Origin: an uncultured Clostridia bacterium
GTDB lineage: Bacteria > Bacillota > Clostridia > TANB77 > CAG-508
Length of the DNA: 59,292 bases
Assembly: GCA_944392545.1 (NCBI GenBank)
Contig: CALXWW010000002.1
Coordinates: forward strand, 1 to 59,292
Reading direction: 5' to 3'
In this document: in pieces, positions 1-10,007 of the stretch
How the letters are laid out: each line of letters opens with the position of its first letter
How positions within the stretch are numbered: position 1 is the stretch's first letter
Position numbers and translations under genes: made by a program
Notes under the pieces: model-generated
Told to the model about the DNA's origin: nothing
Seen by the model: the letters and a program-made list of their open reading frames with translations, nothing else
Database searches by the model: none

Positions 1-112
1 CAAAATTTCAAAAATTTTATTTTTTTACATATTTTTCTCTTGAAAACTGCATAATTTCATGTCGTTAAGTTTTTTTGCATTTTTTTATTCTTAGATTTTC
101 AAGGCTTTTCAA

Positions 113-1338
113 CTAACGAAAATATTCAATTATCTTAAAATATATTTTTTGTTCAGATGTTTTTATTACCTTTTTCTTATCTTCGTATGTGCTAGAGATA
201 TAATATTTTTCTGTTGTTTCTATTCTCTTATGTCCTAGTACTTCGGCAATATCTTTTATTTCACTTCCGTTTCTTAAACTAATAGTAGCAAAACTTCCCC
301 TTAAATCATAAAATCTGCATTTTATTGAATAATTTTGAATGGATATCTAACAATATCTGTTCCAGAATACATTCCATCTTTTCTAGTAAATACCATTTCA
401 ATTCTTTTACGGTCAGAATTACAATCTATAACTCTATATTCTATTAACTTACCATATTTATTTTTTACTTTTTCTAAAGAATATCTTTTATACTTTTTGC
501 CATATTCTTTCTTATATTCATTTTGTATTTTTTATAATTAGACAGTACTAAATACAAAGTGTCACAAATATATATTTCTCTACAACTTCCTGTTGTTTTA
601 GTTGTACCTAAATACCATCTGCCTTTTTTCTCCTTATCTTTAGCATAGACGGTTTTATTTATTTTAATTATTCTATTGTCTAAATCTATATCTTCCCAAG
701 TTAATGCAAATACTTCTCCTGTTCTCATACCTGTATAACAAGCAGTAAGAAATGCACATGTAAACACTTTATTATTTTTAAACCCATTTAAAATAAGCTC
801 TATTTCTTCATTAGTATAGATATGTCCTACATCGTTTTTTTTAATTCAAATGATAGTACTCTAGGTATTTGCAAATTACTTGCTGGATTATTTTTAATAA
901 ATCCAAAATAATATGTTGCATCTTTTAATGAACTTTTTATAACTTTTTGATAATTTCTTAATGAATCCTTTGTAGTTGATGTTTGATATAATTTTAATAA
1001 TGCCTGATTAAGAATAAATAGCGTTAATTTAGATAATTTATAATTACCTAATTCTTTTTTATATTACTAAAAGATTCTTTATATCTTTTTGCTGTTGAAT
1101 ACTTATAATTTATTTCAAAATATTCTTTCATCCAATAATCTAAATATTCAGAATATAACATATTACATTCTATGATACTCTCCCCATTAATAAATTTATT
1201 ATATGCCTTTTGTCCAGCAACAAATGCTTCATTCTTAGTTCTAAAGCCACACTTTGTTATTTGTTTTCTTTTACCATTCACTTTCCCGGCTTCAAAGCGA
1301 TATTGATAAACATTTCCTCTTTTTCTTATATTAATCAT
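113..1338 (-). pseudogene. Tyrosine recombinase (phage-type integrase), frameshifted
   Basis: Remnant of a site-specific tyrosine recombinase. The N-terminal arm-binding part (MINIRKRGNVYQYRFEAGK) starts after a good AAGGAGAG site. The catalytic part keeps GMRTGEV (first Arg), FYDLRGSFAT (second Arg; the usual His of HxLR is Tyr), LGHKRIETTEKYY (His and Tyr nucleophile). At least three frame breaks separate the pieces. Two are in A-runs (coding strand; plus-strand T-runs near 835-843 and 1070-1076) where one A is missing; others lie near 335 and 530. These are ordinary homopolymer indels, unlike the CGG sites elsewhere in the window. The gene points out of the window, so the rest of any integrated element would lie to the left or has been lost. 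Confidence 0.88.
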
Positions 1339-1481
1339 TTTTATAACTCTCCTTTTTTATATAATTATATTTAAAATCAAAAAAGAATACTGGTTTTTTC
1401 CCAATATTCTGTACTATTGCTGTTAAATTATTTTTCCTAGTTCGTTAGTTGTACACTGTCAATCTATTTTATGCACTTCAA

Positions 1482-2111
1482 TTAATCTATTTGTTCTAAA
1501 TTAATCAATTCATTTTTTCTAAAAGTTAATTTTAATAAGCATGGTGATTTTATATTTAATATTGTGCTTTCATTATATACAAGTTTAACATTTTCATTTA
1601 CAGTACACCAATTCAATAAAAAGAACTTTATTGAGCCTCCATGACTAATTACAGCAATTCTTTTTCCTTCATATTCTTTAAGTATCTTGTCAAAAAATTT
1701 ATTCATTCTTTCTCTAGTTTGCTCTGCACTTTCTCCATCAGATGTTCTAAATGTTCTATCTAAAAGTTGCTCTTGTGAAGGATCTCTTGTATTTTTATCC
1801 TTCATAAATTCTCCTAATTCTTTTAAATTCCCCAATCTTCTTTCACTTAAGTTATCGTCTAAATTAAAAGGTAAATTATTTATATTTGCAATATATTTTG
1901 CTGTAGCTTTAGCTCTAGTATAGCTACTTGACCATATAATATCTAAATTTTTCAATTCATCATTTTCACTTAATTTTTTTGCTTGTTCTTCTCCTTCTAC
2001 TGATAATATTTCTTTTTCATTAATCATTTGAGAATCTTCCCTGGTATTTCTAATACCATTTTCGTCAACTGTTTCAGCATGTCTGATTAAATATATTATT
2101 GTATCTTTCAA
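1482..2111 (-). CDS. Histidine phosphatase family protein (phosphoglycerate mutase-like)
   Basis: 209 aa. The phosphohistidine motif LIRHAETVDENG is at residues 8-19, and the second catalytic His is in AVISHGGSIKFF near residue 155. Members remove phosphate from sugars, nucleotides or proteins; the substrate cannot be read from the sequence. Start is TTG, chosen because AAGGAGGT lies 10 bases upstream and no ATG fits. Single gene, with a strong hairpin separating it from the gene before it on the same strand. Confidence 0.85.
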   Translation of the reverse strand: MKDTIIYLIRHAETVDENGIRNTREDSQMINEKEILSVEGEEQAKKLSENDELKNLDIIWSSSYTRAKATAKYIANINNLPFNLDDNLSERRLGNLKELGEFMKDKNTRDPSQEQLLDRTFRTSDGESAEQTRERMNKFFDKILKEYEGKRIAVISHGGSIKFFLLNWCTVNENVKLVYNESTILNIKSPCLLKLTFRKNELINLEQID

Positions 2112-2197
2112 TTTATTCAGACCTCCTTTTTCTTTTTTATTATAACAACATAATTAATATGTTACAATTTTTTACATTATCTTCATTCATATTTTTG

Positions 2198-2254
2198 CAC
2201 AGAAAAAAAGAAATGTCAACACATATTACATGTTTACATTTCTTTTTTTCTGTG
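2198..2254 (-). terminator. Strong intrinsic terminator, bidirectional
   Basis: Perfect 19-bp inverted repeat (arms 2198-2216 and 2236-2254) around a 19-base loop. The arms are A-rich/T-rich, so either strand carries a T-run. It lies just past the GNAT-DUF402 gene and before the histidine phosphatase. Confidence 0.85.
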
Positions 2255-2337
2255 TTTTTTGTTCACATTTTTATTTATCGGATGAAAAACAATAAATTTG
2301 TTACCTTTTCTAATTTTGGTTTTTCAAATATATATCT

Positions 2338-3411
2338 TTATAATTCTCTATTGATTTTACTATTTTTATATTTATTATATAAATTATAGATAAAGTTATA
2401 GTAATCTTCTTTATGTGAATTATAAGTCTTTATAATTTTATTTGCTAAATTATATGCATTTTCAAAATCTTCTTTTGTAATTAGCCCATGTTCATATACT
2501 TCTTTCAATTCTTCTTCATCAATTATTGTTGGTTCATGCCCATTAGGAATACAGACATCTAATTTCATATCAAAAAAATATGGATTTTCTGGATTACTAA
2601 AATCATTAGTTTTTGTAATATCAAAATAACTTTCTATTAAATTATCTTGATTATCAAACATAACAGTTAACCACCAATTTTCTCCTCTAGGCGCAAATAT
2701 TAAATTCTTATAGTTGTTATCTGCTATAGTAACCTTACCAATTGGCGAATCAACTGATAAAGGTGATTCTACTAGTTGCATATCTAAATAACAAACTTTT
2801 CCTTCAAAAAATTCATTTTTTTCATCTTCAACTATAACTTCTTTTTTAGTAATTCTTTTCCAGTCGTTTCTTCTTAAATCTCTAAATCCAAAAGTAATAC
2901 TATTATCTTTCAATTTTATTCTAGTAAGGTATTCTTCATCTGTTTCTCCAACTATATAAGCCCCACATTCCAATTGAACTATTAGTGAAGCAGGATTATT
3001 TTTGTGAACAGATAAATATATTTCATCTTCTCTAATTATTTCTTTGCATTTTTCGATTGCTAAAAGAAGTCCTTGCTTAGCATAACCTTTACCTCTATAC
3101 TCAGGCAATATTCCATACCCTATATGACCTGCCCCTTTTCTTAAAAAATCATTCAAATAATGTCTTATTTTAAATAATCCTACTATCTTGCTATCATCCC
3201 ATAAAAAGAAATAAGTATCTGGGACATATCCTTCAGGCAACTCTAACCCCTCAGAATTTTTTAACAATTTAGGAATTACTTGGTTTACAAATTCATTTTT
3301 TGTAACATTATAATATTTATTTTCAAATCCATTTTCTTGAGCTGGCATGGACTTTATTGCTTTATATTCTTCTTCAATATCTTCAAAACATATCTTCTTT
3401 AAATAAAGCAT
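2338..3411 (-). CDS. GNAT acetyltransferase fused to a DUF402 domain
   Basis: 357 aa. Residues 1 to about 170 are a GNAT N-acetyltransferase: the acetyl-CoA motif A is seen as GILPEYRGKGYAKQGL, followed by a beta-strand with HKNNPAS. Residues from about 190 to the end match DUF402 (the family of FomD and nucleoside-tri/diphosphate phosphatases): PRGENWWLTVMF, YFDI, FFDMKLDVCIP, then ELKEVYEHGLITKEDFENA. The start is the ATG at 3411, with TAGGAG eight bases upstream; the longer frame would run through the secA terminator. An acetyltransferase joined to a phosphohydrolase-like domain is unusual; the substrate is unknown. Confidence 0.82.
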   Translation of the reverse strand: MLYLKKICFEDIEEEYKAIKSMPAQENGFENKYYNVTKNEFVNQVIPKLLKNSEGLELPEGYVPDTYFFLWDDSKIVGLFKIRHYLNDFLRKGAGHIGYGILPEYRGKGYAKQGLLLAIEKCKEIIREDEIYLSVHKNNPASLIVQLECGAYIVGETDEEYLTRIKLKDNSITFGFRDLRRNDWKRITKKEVIVEDEKNEFFEGKVCYLDMQLVESPLSVDSPIGKVTIADNNYKNLIFAPRGENWWLTVMFDNQDNLIESYFDITKTNDFSNPENPYFFDMKLDVCIPNGHEPTIIDEEELKEVYEHGLITKEDFENAYNLANKIIKTYNSHKEDYYNFIYNLYNKYKNSKINREL

Positions 3412-3450
3412 ACTATCAACTCCTACATATATTATACCATTAATTATATA

Positions 3451-3494
3451 AAATAAGGATGTCCACATTATAAATGTTGCCTACATCCTTATTT
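3451..3494 (-). terminator. Intrinsic terminator after secA
   Basis: 12-bp perfect stem (arms 3451-3462 and 3483-3494, AAATAAGGATGT) followed on the minus strand by TTTATATAA. It lies between the secA stop and the next minus-strand start, and shows that the upstream extension of the GNAT-DUF402 frame is not coding. Confidence 0.8.
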
Positions 3495-3584
3495 TTTCTT
3501 GGTTTTATTAATATCTTGTGGACAAATTATAAATTCCAAACCACTTTATAAAATTATTAAAATTTAATTTTTACTTGTTTTATG

Positions 3585-6314
3585 CTACTTCCCGCAGCAA
3601 TTTTTATATTTCTTTCCCGAACCACATGGACAAGGATCATTTCTTCCTACCTTTGGTTCTGTGTTTACAATAGGTGCGTGAGTTTTTTCTTGCTTTGGTG
3701 CATTATCTTTTAAAGACATATTGCTACTTTCCCCTGTAATCTTTATAGATTCTTGTCTATTTGGTAGTCCTTCCCTCTTTCTCGCATTCATTAATACTTT
3801 TACAACATTTAGTTGAATGTCTGCAATCATTTGGTCAAACATGTCGAATCCTTCTATTCTATATTGTACAACTGGATCTTTTTGACCATAAGCACGAAGA
3901 CCAATACCATCTTTTAACTCATCCATTGCATCTATATGATCCATCCATCTTTCATCAACTATTTTTAGCATTACTACTCTTTCAAGCTCTCTTAAAACAT
4001 TTTCGCCAAATTCTTTCTCTTTTTCATTATACTTATTATGTGCTAATTCTATTAATTCGTTACTTACAGTACTACTGTTTATTTTTTCTGTATTTAATGA
4101 GTTTAAACTTGTTATTCCAAATGTAGTAGAAATATCTTGCATTAATGCTTCTTTATTTATTCCATCTTCTGTAGTATATGAATCAACTAGTCTACTAGCA
4201 ACACTGTCTATTATTTTTTCTATGCTATTTTTTAAGTTTTCACCATCCAATACTTCTCTTCTTTGCTTGTATATAATTTCTCTTTGAGTGTTCATAACGT
4301 CGTCATATTGAAGTACATTTTTTCTTATTGTAAAGTTACGACCTTCTACTTTCTTTTGAGCATTTTCTACAGCTTTAGATAGCATTTTAGATTGAATTGG
4401 CATATTTTCATCTGCACCTAGTGTATTGTATAGATTAGTAATCATATCTCCGCCAAATATCTTCATTAAATCGTCATCTAAACCAATATAGAATTTAGAT
4501 TCACCTGGATCACCTTGACGACCACTACGTCCTCTTAACTGATTATCTATTCTTCTTGATTCATGTCTTTCTGTACCTATTATTTTAAGACCACCAGCTG
4601 CTATTACTTTTTCTTTTTCCTCTTTTATTTCTTTATCAAATTTTTCCTCTAATTCTTTATATTTCTTTCTAGCTGCTAGTACTTCTTCATCCTCAGTCTC
4701 ATTAAAAGTAGTTGATTGTTCTATTAGTTCTGGAGTATATTGTAATTTTGCCATTTCTTGTTTTGCTAAAAATTCACTATTTCCTCCAAGCATAATATCA
4801 GTACCACGACCTGCCATGTTTGTAGCTATTGTAACACTTCCAAATTTACCTGCTTGTGCTACTATAGAAGCTTCTTTCTCATGGAACTTGGCATTTAATA
4901 CTTCATGCTTGATGCCCTCTTTTGTAAGTAATTTACTTAATTTTTCTGATTTTTCAATTGAAACTGTACCAACTAAAACTGGTTGACCTTTTTTGTGACT
5001 TTCTTTTATATCTTCAATTACAGCTCTATATTTAGCATTTTCATTTTTATATATTATATCTGGATGATCTATTCTTACCATTGGTTTGTTTGTTGGAATT
5101 TCTATAACGTCTAACTTATATATTTCTTCAAATTCCGACTCTTCTGTCATTGCTGTACCTGTCATACCAGATAATTTATCATACATTCTAAAATAATTTT
5201 GGAATGTGATTGTAGCTAAAGTTTTAGATTCATCAGCTATTTTTACATGTTCTTTTGCTTCTATTGCTTGATGAAGTCCGTTATTATATCTTCTTCCATA
5301 CATAATACGACCAGTAAATTCGTCAACAATTAGAACTTCTCCATCTTTCACTATATAGTCTATATCTTTTTTCATAATTCCATGAGCACGTAATGCTTGA
5401 TTTACGTTATGTACTAATTCAGAATTTTCGATATCATTGAAGTTCTCTAATCCGAATTCTTGCTCAGCTTTTTTAATACCCTTTTGAGTAAGTGAAGCAG
5501 ATTTTGCTTTTAGGTCTACTATATAATCGTATTTTTCATTATCTTCTGCTTGTTCATAATTTTTTACATCTTCTTCTACAATAACTTTTGGAGTTAATTT
5601 TCTAACAAAATTATCAGCTTTTTTGTATAAATCAGATGATTGTGAACCTCTGCCAGAGATAATAAGAGGTGTACGAGCTTCGTCAATTAAAATACTATCA
5701 ATCTCATCTACGATTGCATAATTTAACTTTCTTTGTACTAATTGGTCTTTATATATAACCATGTTGTCCCTTAAATAATCGAATCCAAATTCGTTATTAG
5801 TTCCATATGTTACGTCACAGTTATATGCTTTTTGCTTTTCTTTCGGATTCATTCCAGCTATCGCTAAGCCTACAGTCAAGCCCAAAAATTTATATACCTT
5901 TCCCATCCATTCACTATCTCTTTTAGCTAAATAATCGTTAACTGTAATTACATGAACGCCTTTTTCTGTTAGTGAATTTAAGTATACTGGAAGTGTTGCA
6001 ACCAAAGTTTTACCCTCACCAGTTTTCATCTCAGCAATTCTACCTTGGTGCAAAATAATTCCACCTATTAATTGTACATCAAAATGCCTCATACCTAATA
6101 CTCTTTTTGAAGCCTCTCTTACTACAGCAAAAGCTTCTGGTAGTAAGTCATCTAATGTTTCCCCTTCTTTTAATCTCTTTTTAAATTCAGAAGTTTTGTT
6201 TCTTAAATCACTATCAGATAATTTTTGTATATCTACTTCCAAATCATTGATTTTTTTAATTAATGGCATAATTCTTTTTACTTCTTTTTCACTATATGAC
6301 TTAAATAATCCCAT
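3585..6314 (-). CDS. secA: Preprotein translocase ATPase SecA
   Basis: 909 aa, the usual size. Motor ATPase that pushes secretory proteins through SecYEG. Walker A is in [14 protein letters not shown] (about residues 97-110), the DEAD-like motif in [16 protein letters not shown], the preprotein cross-linking region follows, and motif VI-type residues are in [13 protein letters not shown]. The C-terminus has the zinc-binding SEC-C motif [13 protein letters not shown] that contacts SecB or ribosomes. Start ATG has AGGAAGGAAG just upstream. Terminators flank it on both sides, so it is probably transcribed alone. Confidence 0.98.
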   Translation of the reverse strand: MGLFKSYSEKEVKRIMPLIKKINDLEVDIQKLSDSDLRNKTSEFKKRLKEGETLDDLLPEAFAVVREASKRVLGMRHFDVQLIGGIILHQGRIAEMKTGEGKTLVATLPVYLNSLTEKGVHVITVNDYLAKRDSEWMGKVYKFLGLTVGLAIAGMNPKEKQKAYNCDVTYGTNNEFGFDYLRDNMVIYKDQLVQRKLNYAIVDEIDSILIDEARTPLIISGRGSQSSDLYKKADNFVRKLTPKVIVEEDVKNYEQAEDNEKYDYIVDLKAKSASLTQKGIKKAEQEFGLENFNDIENSELVHNVNQALRAHGIMKKDIDYIVKDGEVLIVDEFTGRIMYGRRYNNGLHQAIEAKEHVKIADESKTLATITFQNYFRMYDKLSGMTGTAMTEESEFEEIYKLDVIEIPTNKPMVRIDHPDIIYKNENAKYRAVIEDIKESHKKGQPVLVGTVSIEKSEKLSKLLTKEGIKHEVLNAKFHEKEASIVAQAGKFGSVTIATNMAGRGTDIMLGGNSEFLAKQEMAKLQYTPELIEQSTTFNETEDEEVLAARKKYKELEEKFDKEIKEEKEKVIAAGGLKIIGTERHESRRIDNQLRGRSGRQGDPGESKFYIGLDDDLMKIFGGDMITNLYNTLGADENMPIQSKMLSKAVENAQKKVEGRNFTIRKNVLQYDDVMNTQREIIYKQRREVLDGENLKNSIEKIIDSVASRLVDSYTTEDGINKEALMQDISTTFGITSLNSLNTEKINSSTVSNELIELAHNKYNEKEKEFGENVLRELERVVMLKIVDERWMDHIDAMDELKDGIGLRAYGQKDPVVQYRIEGFDMFDQMIADIQLNVVKVLMNARKREGLPNRQESIKITGESSNMSLKDNAPKQEKTHAPIVNTEPKVGRNDPCPCGSGKKYKNCCGK

Positions 6315-6447
6315 TGATTTTCTTCCTTCCTACTGTTTATTAAATTTCTATCATACTATATCACTTTTTTAGGAAATTGGCAACCTGTTTTTTCTTTTTA
6401 GCATAATCATACTCATGTGTAAAATACGTGGCTATAATTGTCCAATA

Positions 6448-6480
6448 AAAAAGAGATAAAATAAAAATTTATCTCTTTTT
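6448..6480 (-). terminator. Intrinsic terminator
   Basis: 13-bp perfect stem (AAAAAGAGATAAA, arms 6448-6460 and 6468-6480). It ends the transcript of the membrane-anchored protein gene upstream on the minus strand and isolates secA. Confidence 0.8.
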
Positions 6481-6497
6481 AAAAAATGAAAATATTA

Positions 6498-7259
6498 TTA
6501 TTTACCTCTTATATAAGCATTTGTACCATTATATGTTCCAAATTGAATTAAATAATCTGTACAGCCTATAGGTAATTGAGTTAGAAGTTTTCCTGAGCCT
6601 GTTTTTGTTTTTATATAATCTCTTGATCCTATCTCAATAACTGATGAAATATAAGTAATACCGTTATATTTTATTGATGTTCCGTCAAGACCTGTTATAT
6701 CACCATTTACATTTGGATTCGCACCTAATTCACCCATTTGGAATGTGTTACCAAAATCAACATCATATTCTATTACGGCCCATTCTAAATAAGCTGTTGG
6801 ATCCTCGTATTTATATATACTACTTCCACTAGACATATAATCTTTAGCCATTTTTTTAGCTTCTTCGCCTCTTATTACATTTGTTACTCTTATATTTACG
6901 TTTTGATCTCCTTTTGTGTTTGTATTGTATTTAGAAGCTATTCCCCATTCTCCAATTTGTAATGGGTTTGTTATAGATGATTCTCTTGCTTCTCCACTGT
7001 TGTTTGTTACTGGTGGTGTAATTGTATTTGTATTTTGATCATTAGTAATATTATTTGAGTTTTCTTGTGATAGTACATTACTTTCTTCTAAAGGTTGTTC
7101 TATATTTTCAACTTCATTTTTCGCCTGCTTTTCCATTTCTATATTATTATCTTTTAAAGCTAAAAATATTATTCCCCCCATTAAAGCAATAATAACTATA
7201 GCTAAAATTACTATTACAACTATTAAAGTTGTATTCTTTTGCTTATTTTCATTCTCCAT
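6498..7259 (-). CDS. Membrane-anchored protein of unknown function
   Basis: 253 aa. One N-terminal membrane segment (about residues 11-34, VVIVILAIVIIALMGGII) follows a short charged start, then an Asn/Thr/Glu-rich linker to about residue 95, then an extracellular domain beginning PLQIGEWGIASKYN. The domain has alternating strands (VNIRVTNVIRG; YLEWAVIEYDVDF) and resembles the immunoglobulin-like DUF4352/telokin type seen in Firmicute lipoproteins; that likeness is inferred, not shown. Start chosen at 7259 because GGAAGGGG sits seven bases upstream; the longer frame upstream is hydrophobic noise from the intergenic region. Confidence 0.7.
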   Translation of the reverse strand: MENENKQKNTTLIVVIVILAIVIIALMGGIIFLALKDNNIEMEKQAKNEVENIEQPLEESNVLSQENSNNITNDQNTNTITPPVTNNSGEARESSITNPLQIGEWGIASKYNTNTKGDQNVNIRVTNVIRGEEAKKMAKDYMSSGSSIYKYEDPTAYLEWAVIEYDVDFGNTFQMGELGANPNVNGDITGLDGTSIKYNGITYISSVIEIGSRDYIKTKTGSGKLLTQLPIGCTDYLIQFGTYNGTNAYIRGK

Positions 7260-7374
7260 TTCAATATCCCCTTCCTTTTTTATTACTATATATATCAAAA
7301 ATATAAAATTGTCAATCATAATTTCATATTTAAATAATAAACTTATATAAAATAAATTGTTAAGGGGTAAATAT

Positions 7375-7920
7375 ATGTTTATTTTTAATTTTAAAATCAA
7401 TGGAAATAGAACTGCTAAAATCTTTATGGGCTGTTTATGTGTCATAATTCTAATTCTTACCATTTTTATTTGTTATAGGGTAATATTTAATAATTTCTTT
7501 AAAACTAACGACTCATACCTCCCAGAAGATACGGTGTACGACATTTCAGCTAGTAACTATACAAATGTTCTTCAACAGATTCATAATGATATAAATACAT
7601 ATGTAGGACAAAAAATACACTTTATTGGTTACGTATATAGATTGTATGATTTTAATGAAGAGCAATTTGTAATAGCAAGAAATATGATAGTGTCTTCTGA
7701 TTTTCAGACAGTTGTAGTAGGTTTTTTATGTCACTCTGATGTGGCTAAAAATTATGAAGATGGAACTTGGGTAGAAATAGAAGGAATAATTACAAAAGGT
7801 GATTATTATGGAGAAATGCCAATTATTGAAATAGAAAATATAAAGGAAGTAAATGTACCTAATGATGAATATGTATATCCACCAGATGATAGCTTTGTAA
7901 CCACTTCTACTGTATTGTAA
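7375..7920 (+). CDS. Short YcgQ/DUF1980-like membrane protein
   Basis: 181 aa. One membrane segment (about residues 17-38, FMGCLCVIILILTIFICY) then a soluble domain. The pattern VGQKIHFIGYVYR, EQFVIARNMIV, a DVA motif, TWVEIEGIIT and PIIEIENI matches the C-terminal domain of the DUF1980/TIGR03943 family (B. subtilis YcgQ), which usually has several membrane helices; here only one is left. The family's CC pair before DA is replaced by SSDF. Start is ATG with AAGGGG at 7363-7368. Transcribed away from the neighbouring minus-strand gene. Confidence 0.65.
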   Translation: MFIFNFKINGNRTAKIFMGCLCVIILILTIFICYRVIFNNFFKTNDSYLPEDTVYDISASNYTNVLQQIHNDINTYVGQKIHFIGYVYRLYDFNEEQFVIARNMIVSSDFQTVVVGFLCHSDVAKNYEDGTWVEIEGIITKGDYYGEMPIIEIENIKEVNVPNDEYVYPPDDSFVTTSTVL

Positions 7921-7951
7921 AATAAATACTTTTATTACATGTTGTACAAAA

Positions 7952-7982
7952 ATGAACTTTAGGGATGTTCTCTAAAGTTCAT
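7952..7982 (-). terminator. Terminator hairpin, GAACTTTAG type
   Basis: 11-bp perfect stem ATGAACTTTAG/CTAAAGTTCAT with a 9-base loop, followed on the minus strand by TTTTTG. It ends the AI-2E transporter transcript and may also stop the converging gene. A near copy of the stem is at 14368-14396. Confidence 0.75.
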
Positions 7983-8026
7983 TTGAAGTTAACAAGTGCC
8001 ATTAGAGTTATCTCCATTGGCACAGA

Positions 8027-9121
8027 TTATCTCGCTAAAATTGATTTTACTACTCCTCTATCTATTAATGTTCCGTATATATTTTTTAATATTATTAAAA
8101 TAATAGGACCTAGTAGTAATCCAAATATACCTATAAATTTAAAACCTGTATACATTGCAATTAATGTAAATATCGGATGAATTCCAATACTTCCACTTAT
8201 AATTTTGGGTTCTAAAAGTTGCCTAACTATGCTCATTATACACCATAAAACAAAAATTCCTATTGCTAATTTTAGATCACCAGTGAAAGCTAGAAATCCT
8301 GCCCATGGTAGCATAACTGTACCAGAACCAAATATAGGAAGTGCATCTACAAATGCTATTCCTAGAGCTATTAATAAAGGGAATTCAATATTCCAACCTA
8401 AAAAATAAAAAATATATAATCCAATTAATGATATAAAAAATGAAATTATAACTAATGTAAACTCCGCTTTTAAATATCCTCCTAAAGATTTTATTAGTGT
8501 CTTTAAATGTACTCCTATTCGTTTTACCCATGTTTCAGGTAAGTGGTGCTCTAGTTGGTCTATCATATATATTTTATCTACACACATAAAATATAAAGCT
8601 ATTATTGTAATAGTACAGTATATTCCGATAGTTGGAACAGAAGTTACAAATTGTATTAATTTGGTAAGTACACTTTTTACCCAGTCAGTTATTGTGCCCA
8701 AGAATTCTAAACCAGAATTTTCAATTATATCCATTACATTTTGTGGAATATTAAATTTGCTTAAATCTATTTTTGAAACAAGGTTTTGAAACATATTATA
8801 TCCAGTATCTATATATATATTAATGTTTGAAAGCAAATTAGACGTTTCTGTAACTAAAGTTGCAATTATCCATATTAAAAGTCCAACAATAATTGCTATA
8901 GCTATAACAAATATAATAATAGAGCTTGCTTTTCTAGTTAATTTTACTTTTCTCATTAATAGCCTAATTATTGGTTCTAATATAAGTGATAAAATAAATG
9001 CAATTAAAAATGGCATGTAAAATATAGCTAATTTAAAAGCAAGATATACGGCTATTATGCTTAATACCAGGATAAAAATATTCTTTATTACTTTATTTAA
9101 GTAATTCATGTCTATTACCAT
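8027..9121 (-). CDS. AI-2E/YtvI family membrane transporter
   Basis: 364 aa. Polytopic membrane protein of the AI-2E transporter (PerM/YtvI) family: an N-terminal helix pair, a long amphipathic region (about residues 120-215, including LEHHLPETWVKRIG), and the C-terminal conserved block GIAFVDALPIFGSGTV ... LLEPKIISGSIGIHPIFTLIAMYTG. Clostridial members close to YtvI are often sporulation linked, but substrate and role are unproven. Start ATG has GAGGAGAG eight bases upstream. Divergent from the next gene. Confidence 0.85.
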   Translation of the reverse strand: MVIDMNYLNKVIKNIFILVLSIIAVYLAFKLAIFYMPFLIAFILSLILEPIIRLLMRKVKLTRKASSIIIFVIAIAIIVGLLIWIIATLVTETSNLLSNINIYIDTGYNMFQNLVSKIDLSKFNIPQNVMDIIENSGLEFLGTITDWVKSVLTKLIQFVTSVPTIGIYCTITIIALYFMCVDKIYMIDQLEHHLPETWVKRIGVHLKTLIKSLGGYLKAEFTLVIISFFISLIGLYIFYFLGWNIEFPLLIALGIAFVDALPIFGSGTVMLPWAGFLAFTGDLKLAIGIFVLWCIMSIVRQLLEPKIISGSIGIHPIFTLIAMYTGFKFIGIFGLLLGPIILIILKNIYGTLIDRGVVKSILAR

Positions 9122-9197
9122 TTATGTACTCTCCTCACAACTTGTCCTTATGTATATTGTATGCTTAAACATGATTTTTATTCTACAAGTTAGTGAT

Positions 9198-9226
9198 TTG
9201 ATTTATTGATATTTAGATGATATAAT
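9198..9226 (+). promoter_or_regulatory. Sigma-A type promoter
   Basis: TTGATT, 17 bases, TATAAT. It ends 18 bases before the start codon of the plus-strand hypothetical gene, giving a very short leader. Confidence 0.7.
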
Positions 9227-9244
9227 CTATATAGAGGTGTTTAT

Positions 9245-9946
9245 ATGGAAAAGAAAGATATAAAAAATATATTAATTTCCATGAGAACTGCAGAAAATGA
9301 ATCCTTAGTAAATAACTTGTTAGGTAAAATAGATATGATGGACCCTAATACATTACATGAAATGATACAAAAAATAGGAAACGACGAAGCTAGTATTAGA
9401 GAGTTTCTAAAAAATAAATTGTCTAATAGTCACGAACAATCAGATAAAAAATACCCAATAAATAGCATGTTTACTTATGGAATATCTGGAAATTGTATTC
9501 ACCTTCACCTACCTGTTGATTTACACCAAATGATGGCTGAATATGGAATTTCAGCTACTATTGCAAATGTTAATTTACAACTAATAGATGCCATATATAA
9601 AATTAAAAGATTAAAGGATGATGGATTTTATAGGTTTAATGGCAAAGATAGTATTTATATGATATCACCAGTATTAATTGGAAGAGAAATGAAATTCTTA
9701 AATGAAATAGGCTTTAGAACCAGGATACATAGTAAGAAAGATTTAAAAGATTCTAAATATGTAGAAAAAACGCCAGAAGCGAAACTGGCTAATCATATTT
9801 TTGGAAATAACAAAAATGTAGGAACTGCAATAATAGATTTTGATACTATATCAAAAGAAGAATGGAAACAAGTTATAAAAGAGAAGACTGCAGAATTAAA
9901 ACATAAAGCAGCACCAATAAATACTTCAGAAAATACATTAAATTAA
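9245..9946 (+). CDS. Conserved-looking protein of unknown function
   Basis: 233 aa, not recognised. Acidic helical N-terminus (about residues 1-75), a central block with GISGNCIHLHLPVDLHQMM and an alternating hydrophobic/charged pattern, and a Lys-rich C-terminus. No signal peptide or membrane helix, so likely cytoplasmic. It has its own sigma-A promoter, a GAGGTG site and a strong terminator, so it is a complete single-gene unit. The His-rich HLHLPVDLH stretch could bind metal but that is only a guess. Confidence 0.7.
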   Translation: MEKKDIKNILISMRTAENESLVNNLLGKIDMMDPNTLHEMIQKIGNDEASIREFLKNKLSNSHEQSDKKYPINSMFTYGISGNCIHLHLPVDLHQMMAEYGISATIANVNLQLIDAIYKIKRLKDDGFYRFNGKDSIYMISPVLIGREMKFLNEIGFRTRIHSKKDLKDSKYVEKTPEAKLANHIFGNNKNVGTAIIDFDTISKEEWKQVIKEKTAELKHKAAPINTSENTLN

Positions 9947-9951
9947 ATTTT

Positions 9952-9994
9952 AAAATATAGCTTAATATACAAAAATAGTATTAAGCTATATTTT
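9952..9994 (+). terminator. Intrinsic terminator
   Basis: 16-bp perfect stem (arms 9952-9967 and 9979-9994) ending in a run of T. It closes the plus-strand hypothetical gene and converges on the CBS protein gene. Confidence 0.85.
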
Positions 9995-10007
9995 TTATTT
10001 CTAATTA

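Noticed and set aside
1..112. Attachment site or tRNA at the window start
   Set aside because: No cloverleaf or tRNA 3' end is visible; the stretch is A/T-rich with nothing recognisable.
113..1338. Integrase as a further case of CGG frameshifting
   Set aside because: No in-frame CGG is at its breaks; they are in A-runs, and a catalytic residue has changed.
3412..3468. Longer start for the GNAT-DUF402 protein
   Set aside because: The extra codons overlap the secA terminator, while the ATG at 3411 has TAGGAG at good spacing.
7260..7463. Longer start for the membrane-anchored protein
   Set aside because: The extension overlaps the divergent DUF1980-like gene and intergenic DNA; GGAAGGGG fixes the start at 7259.
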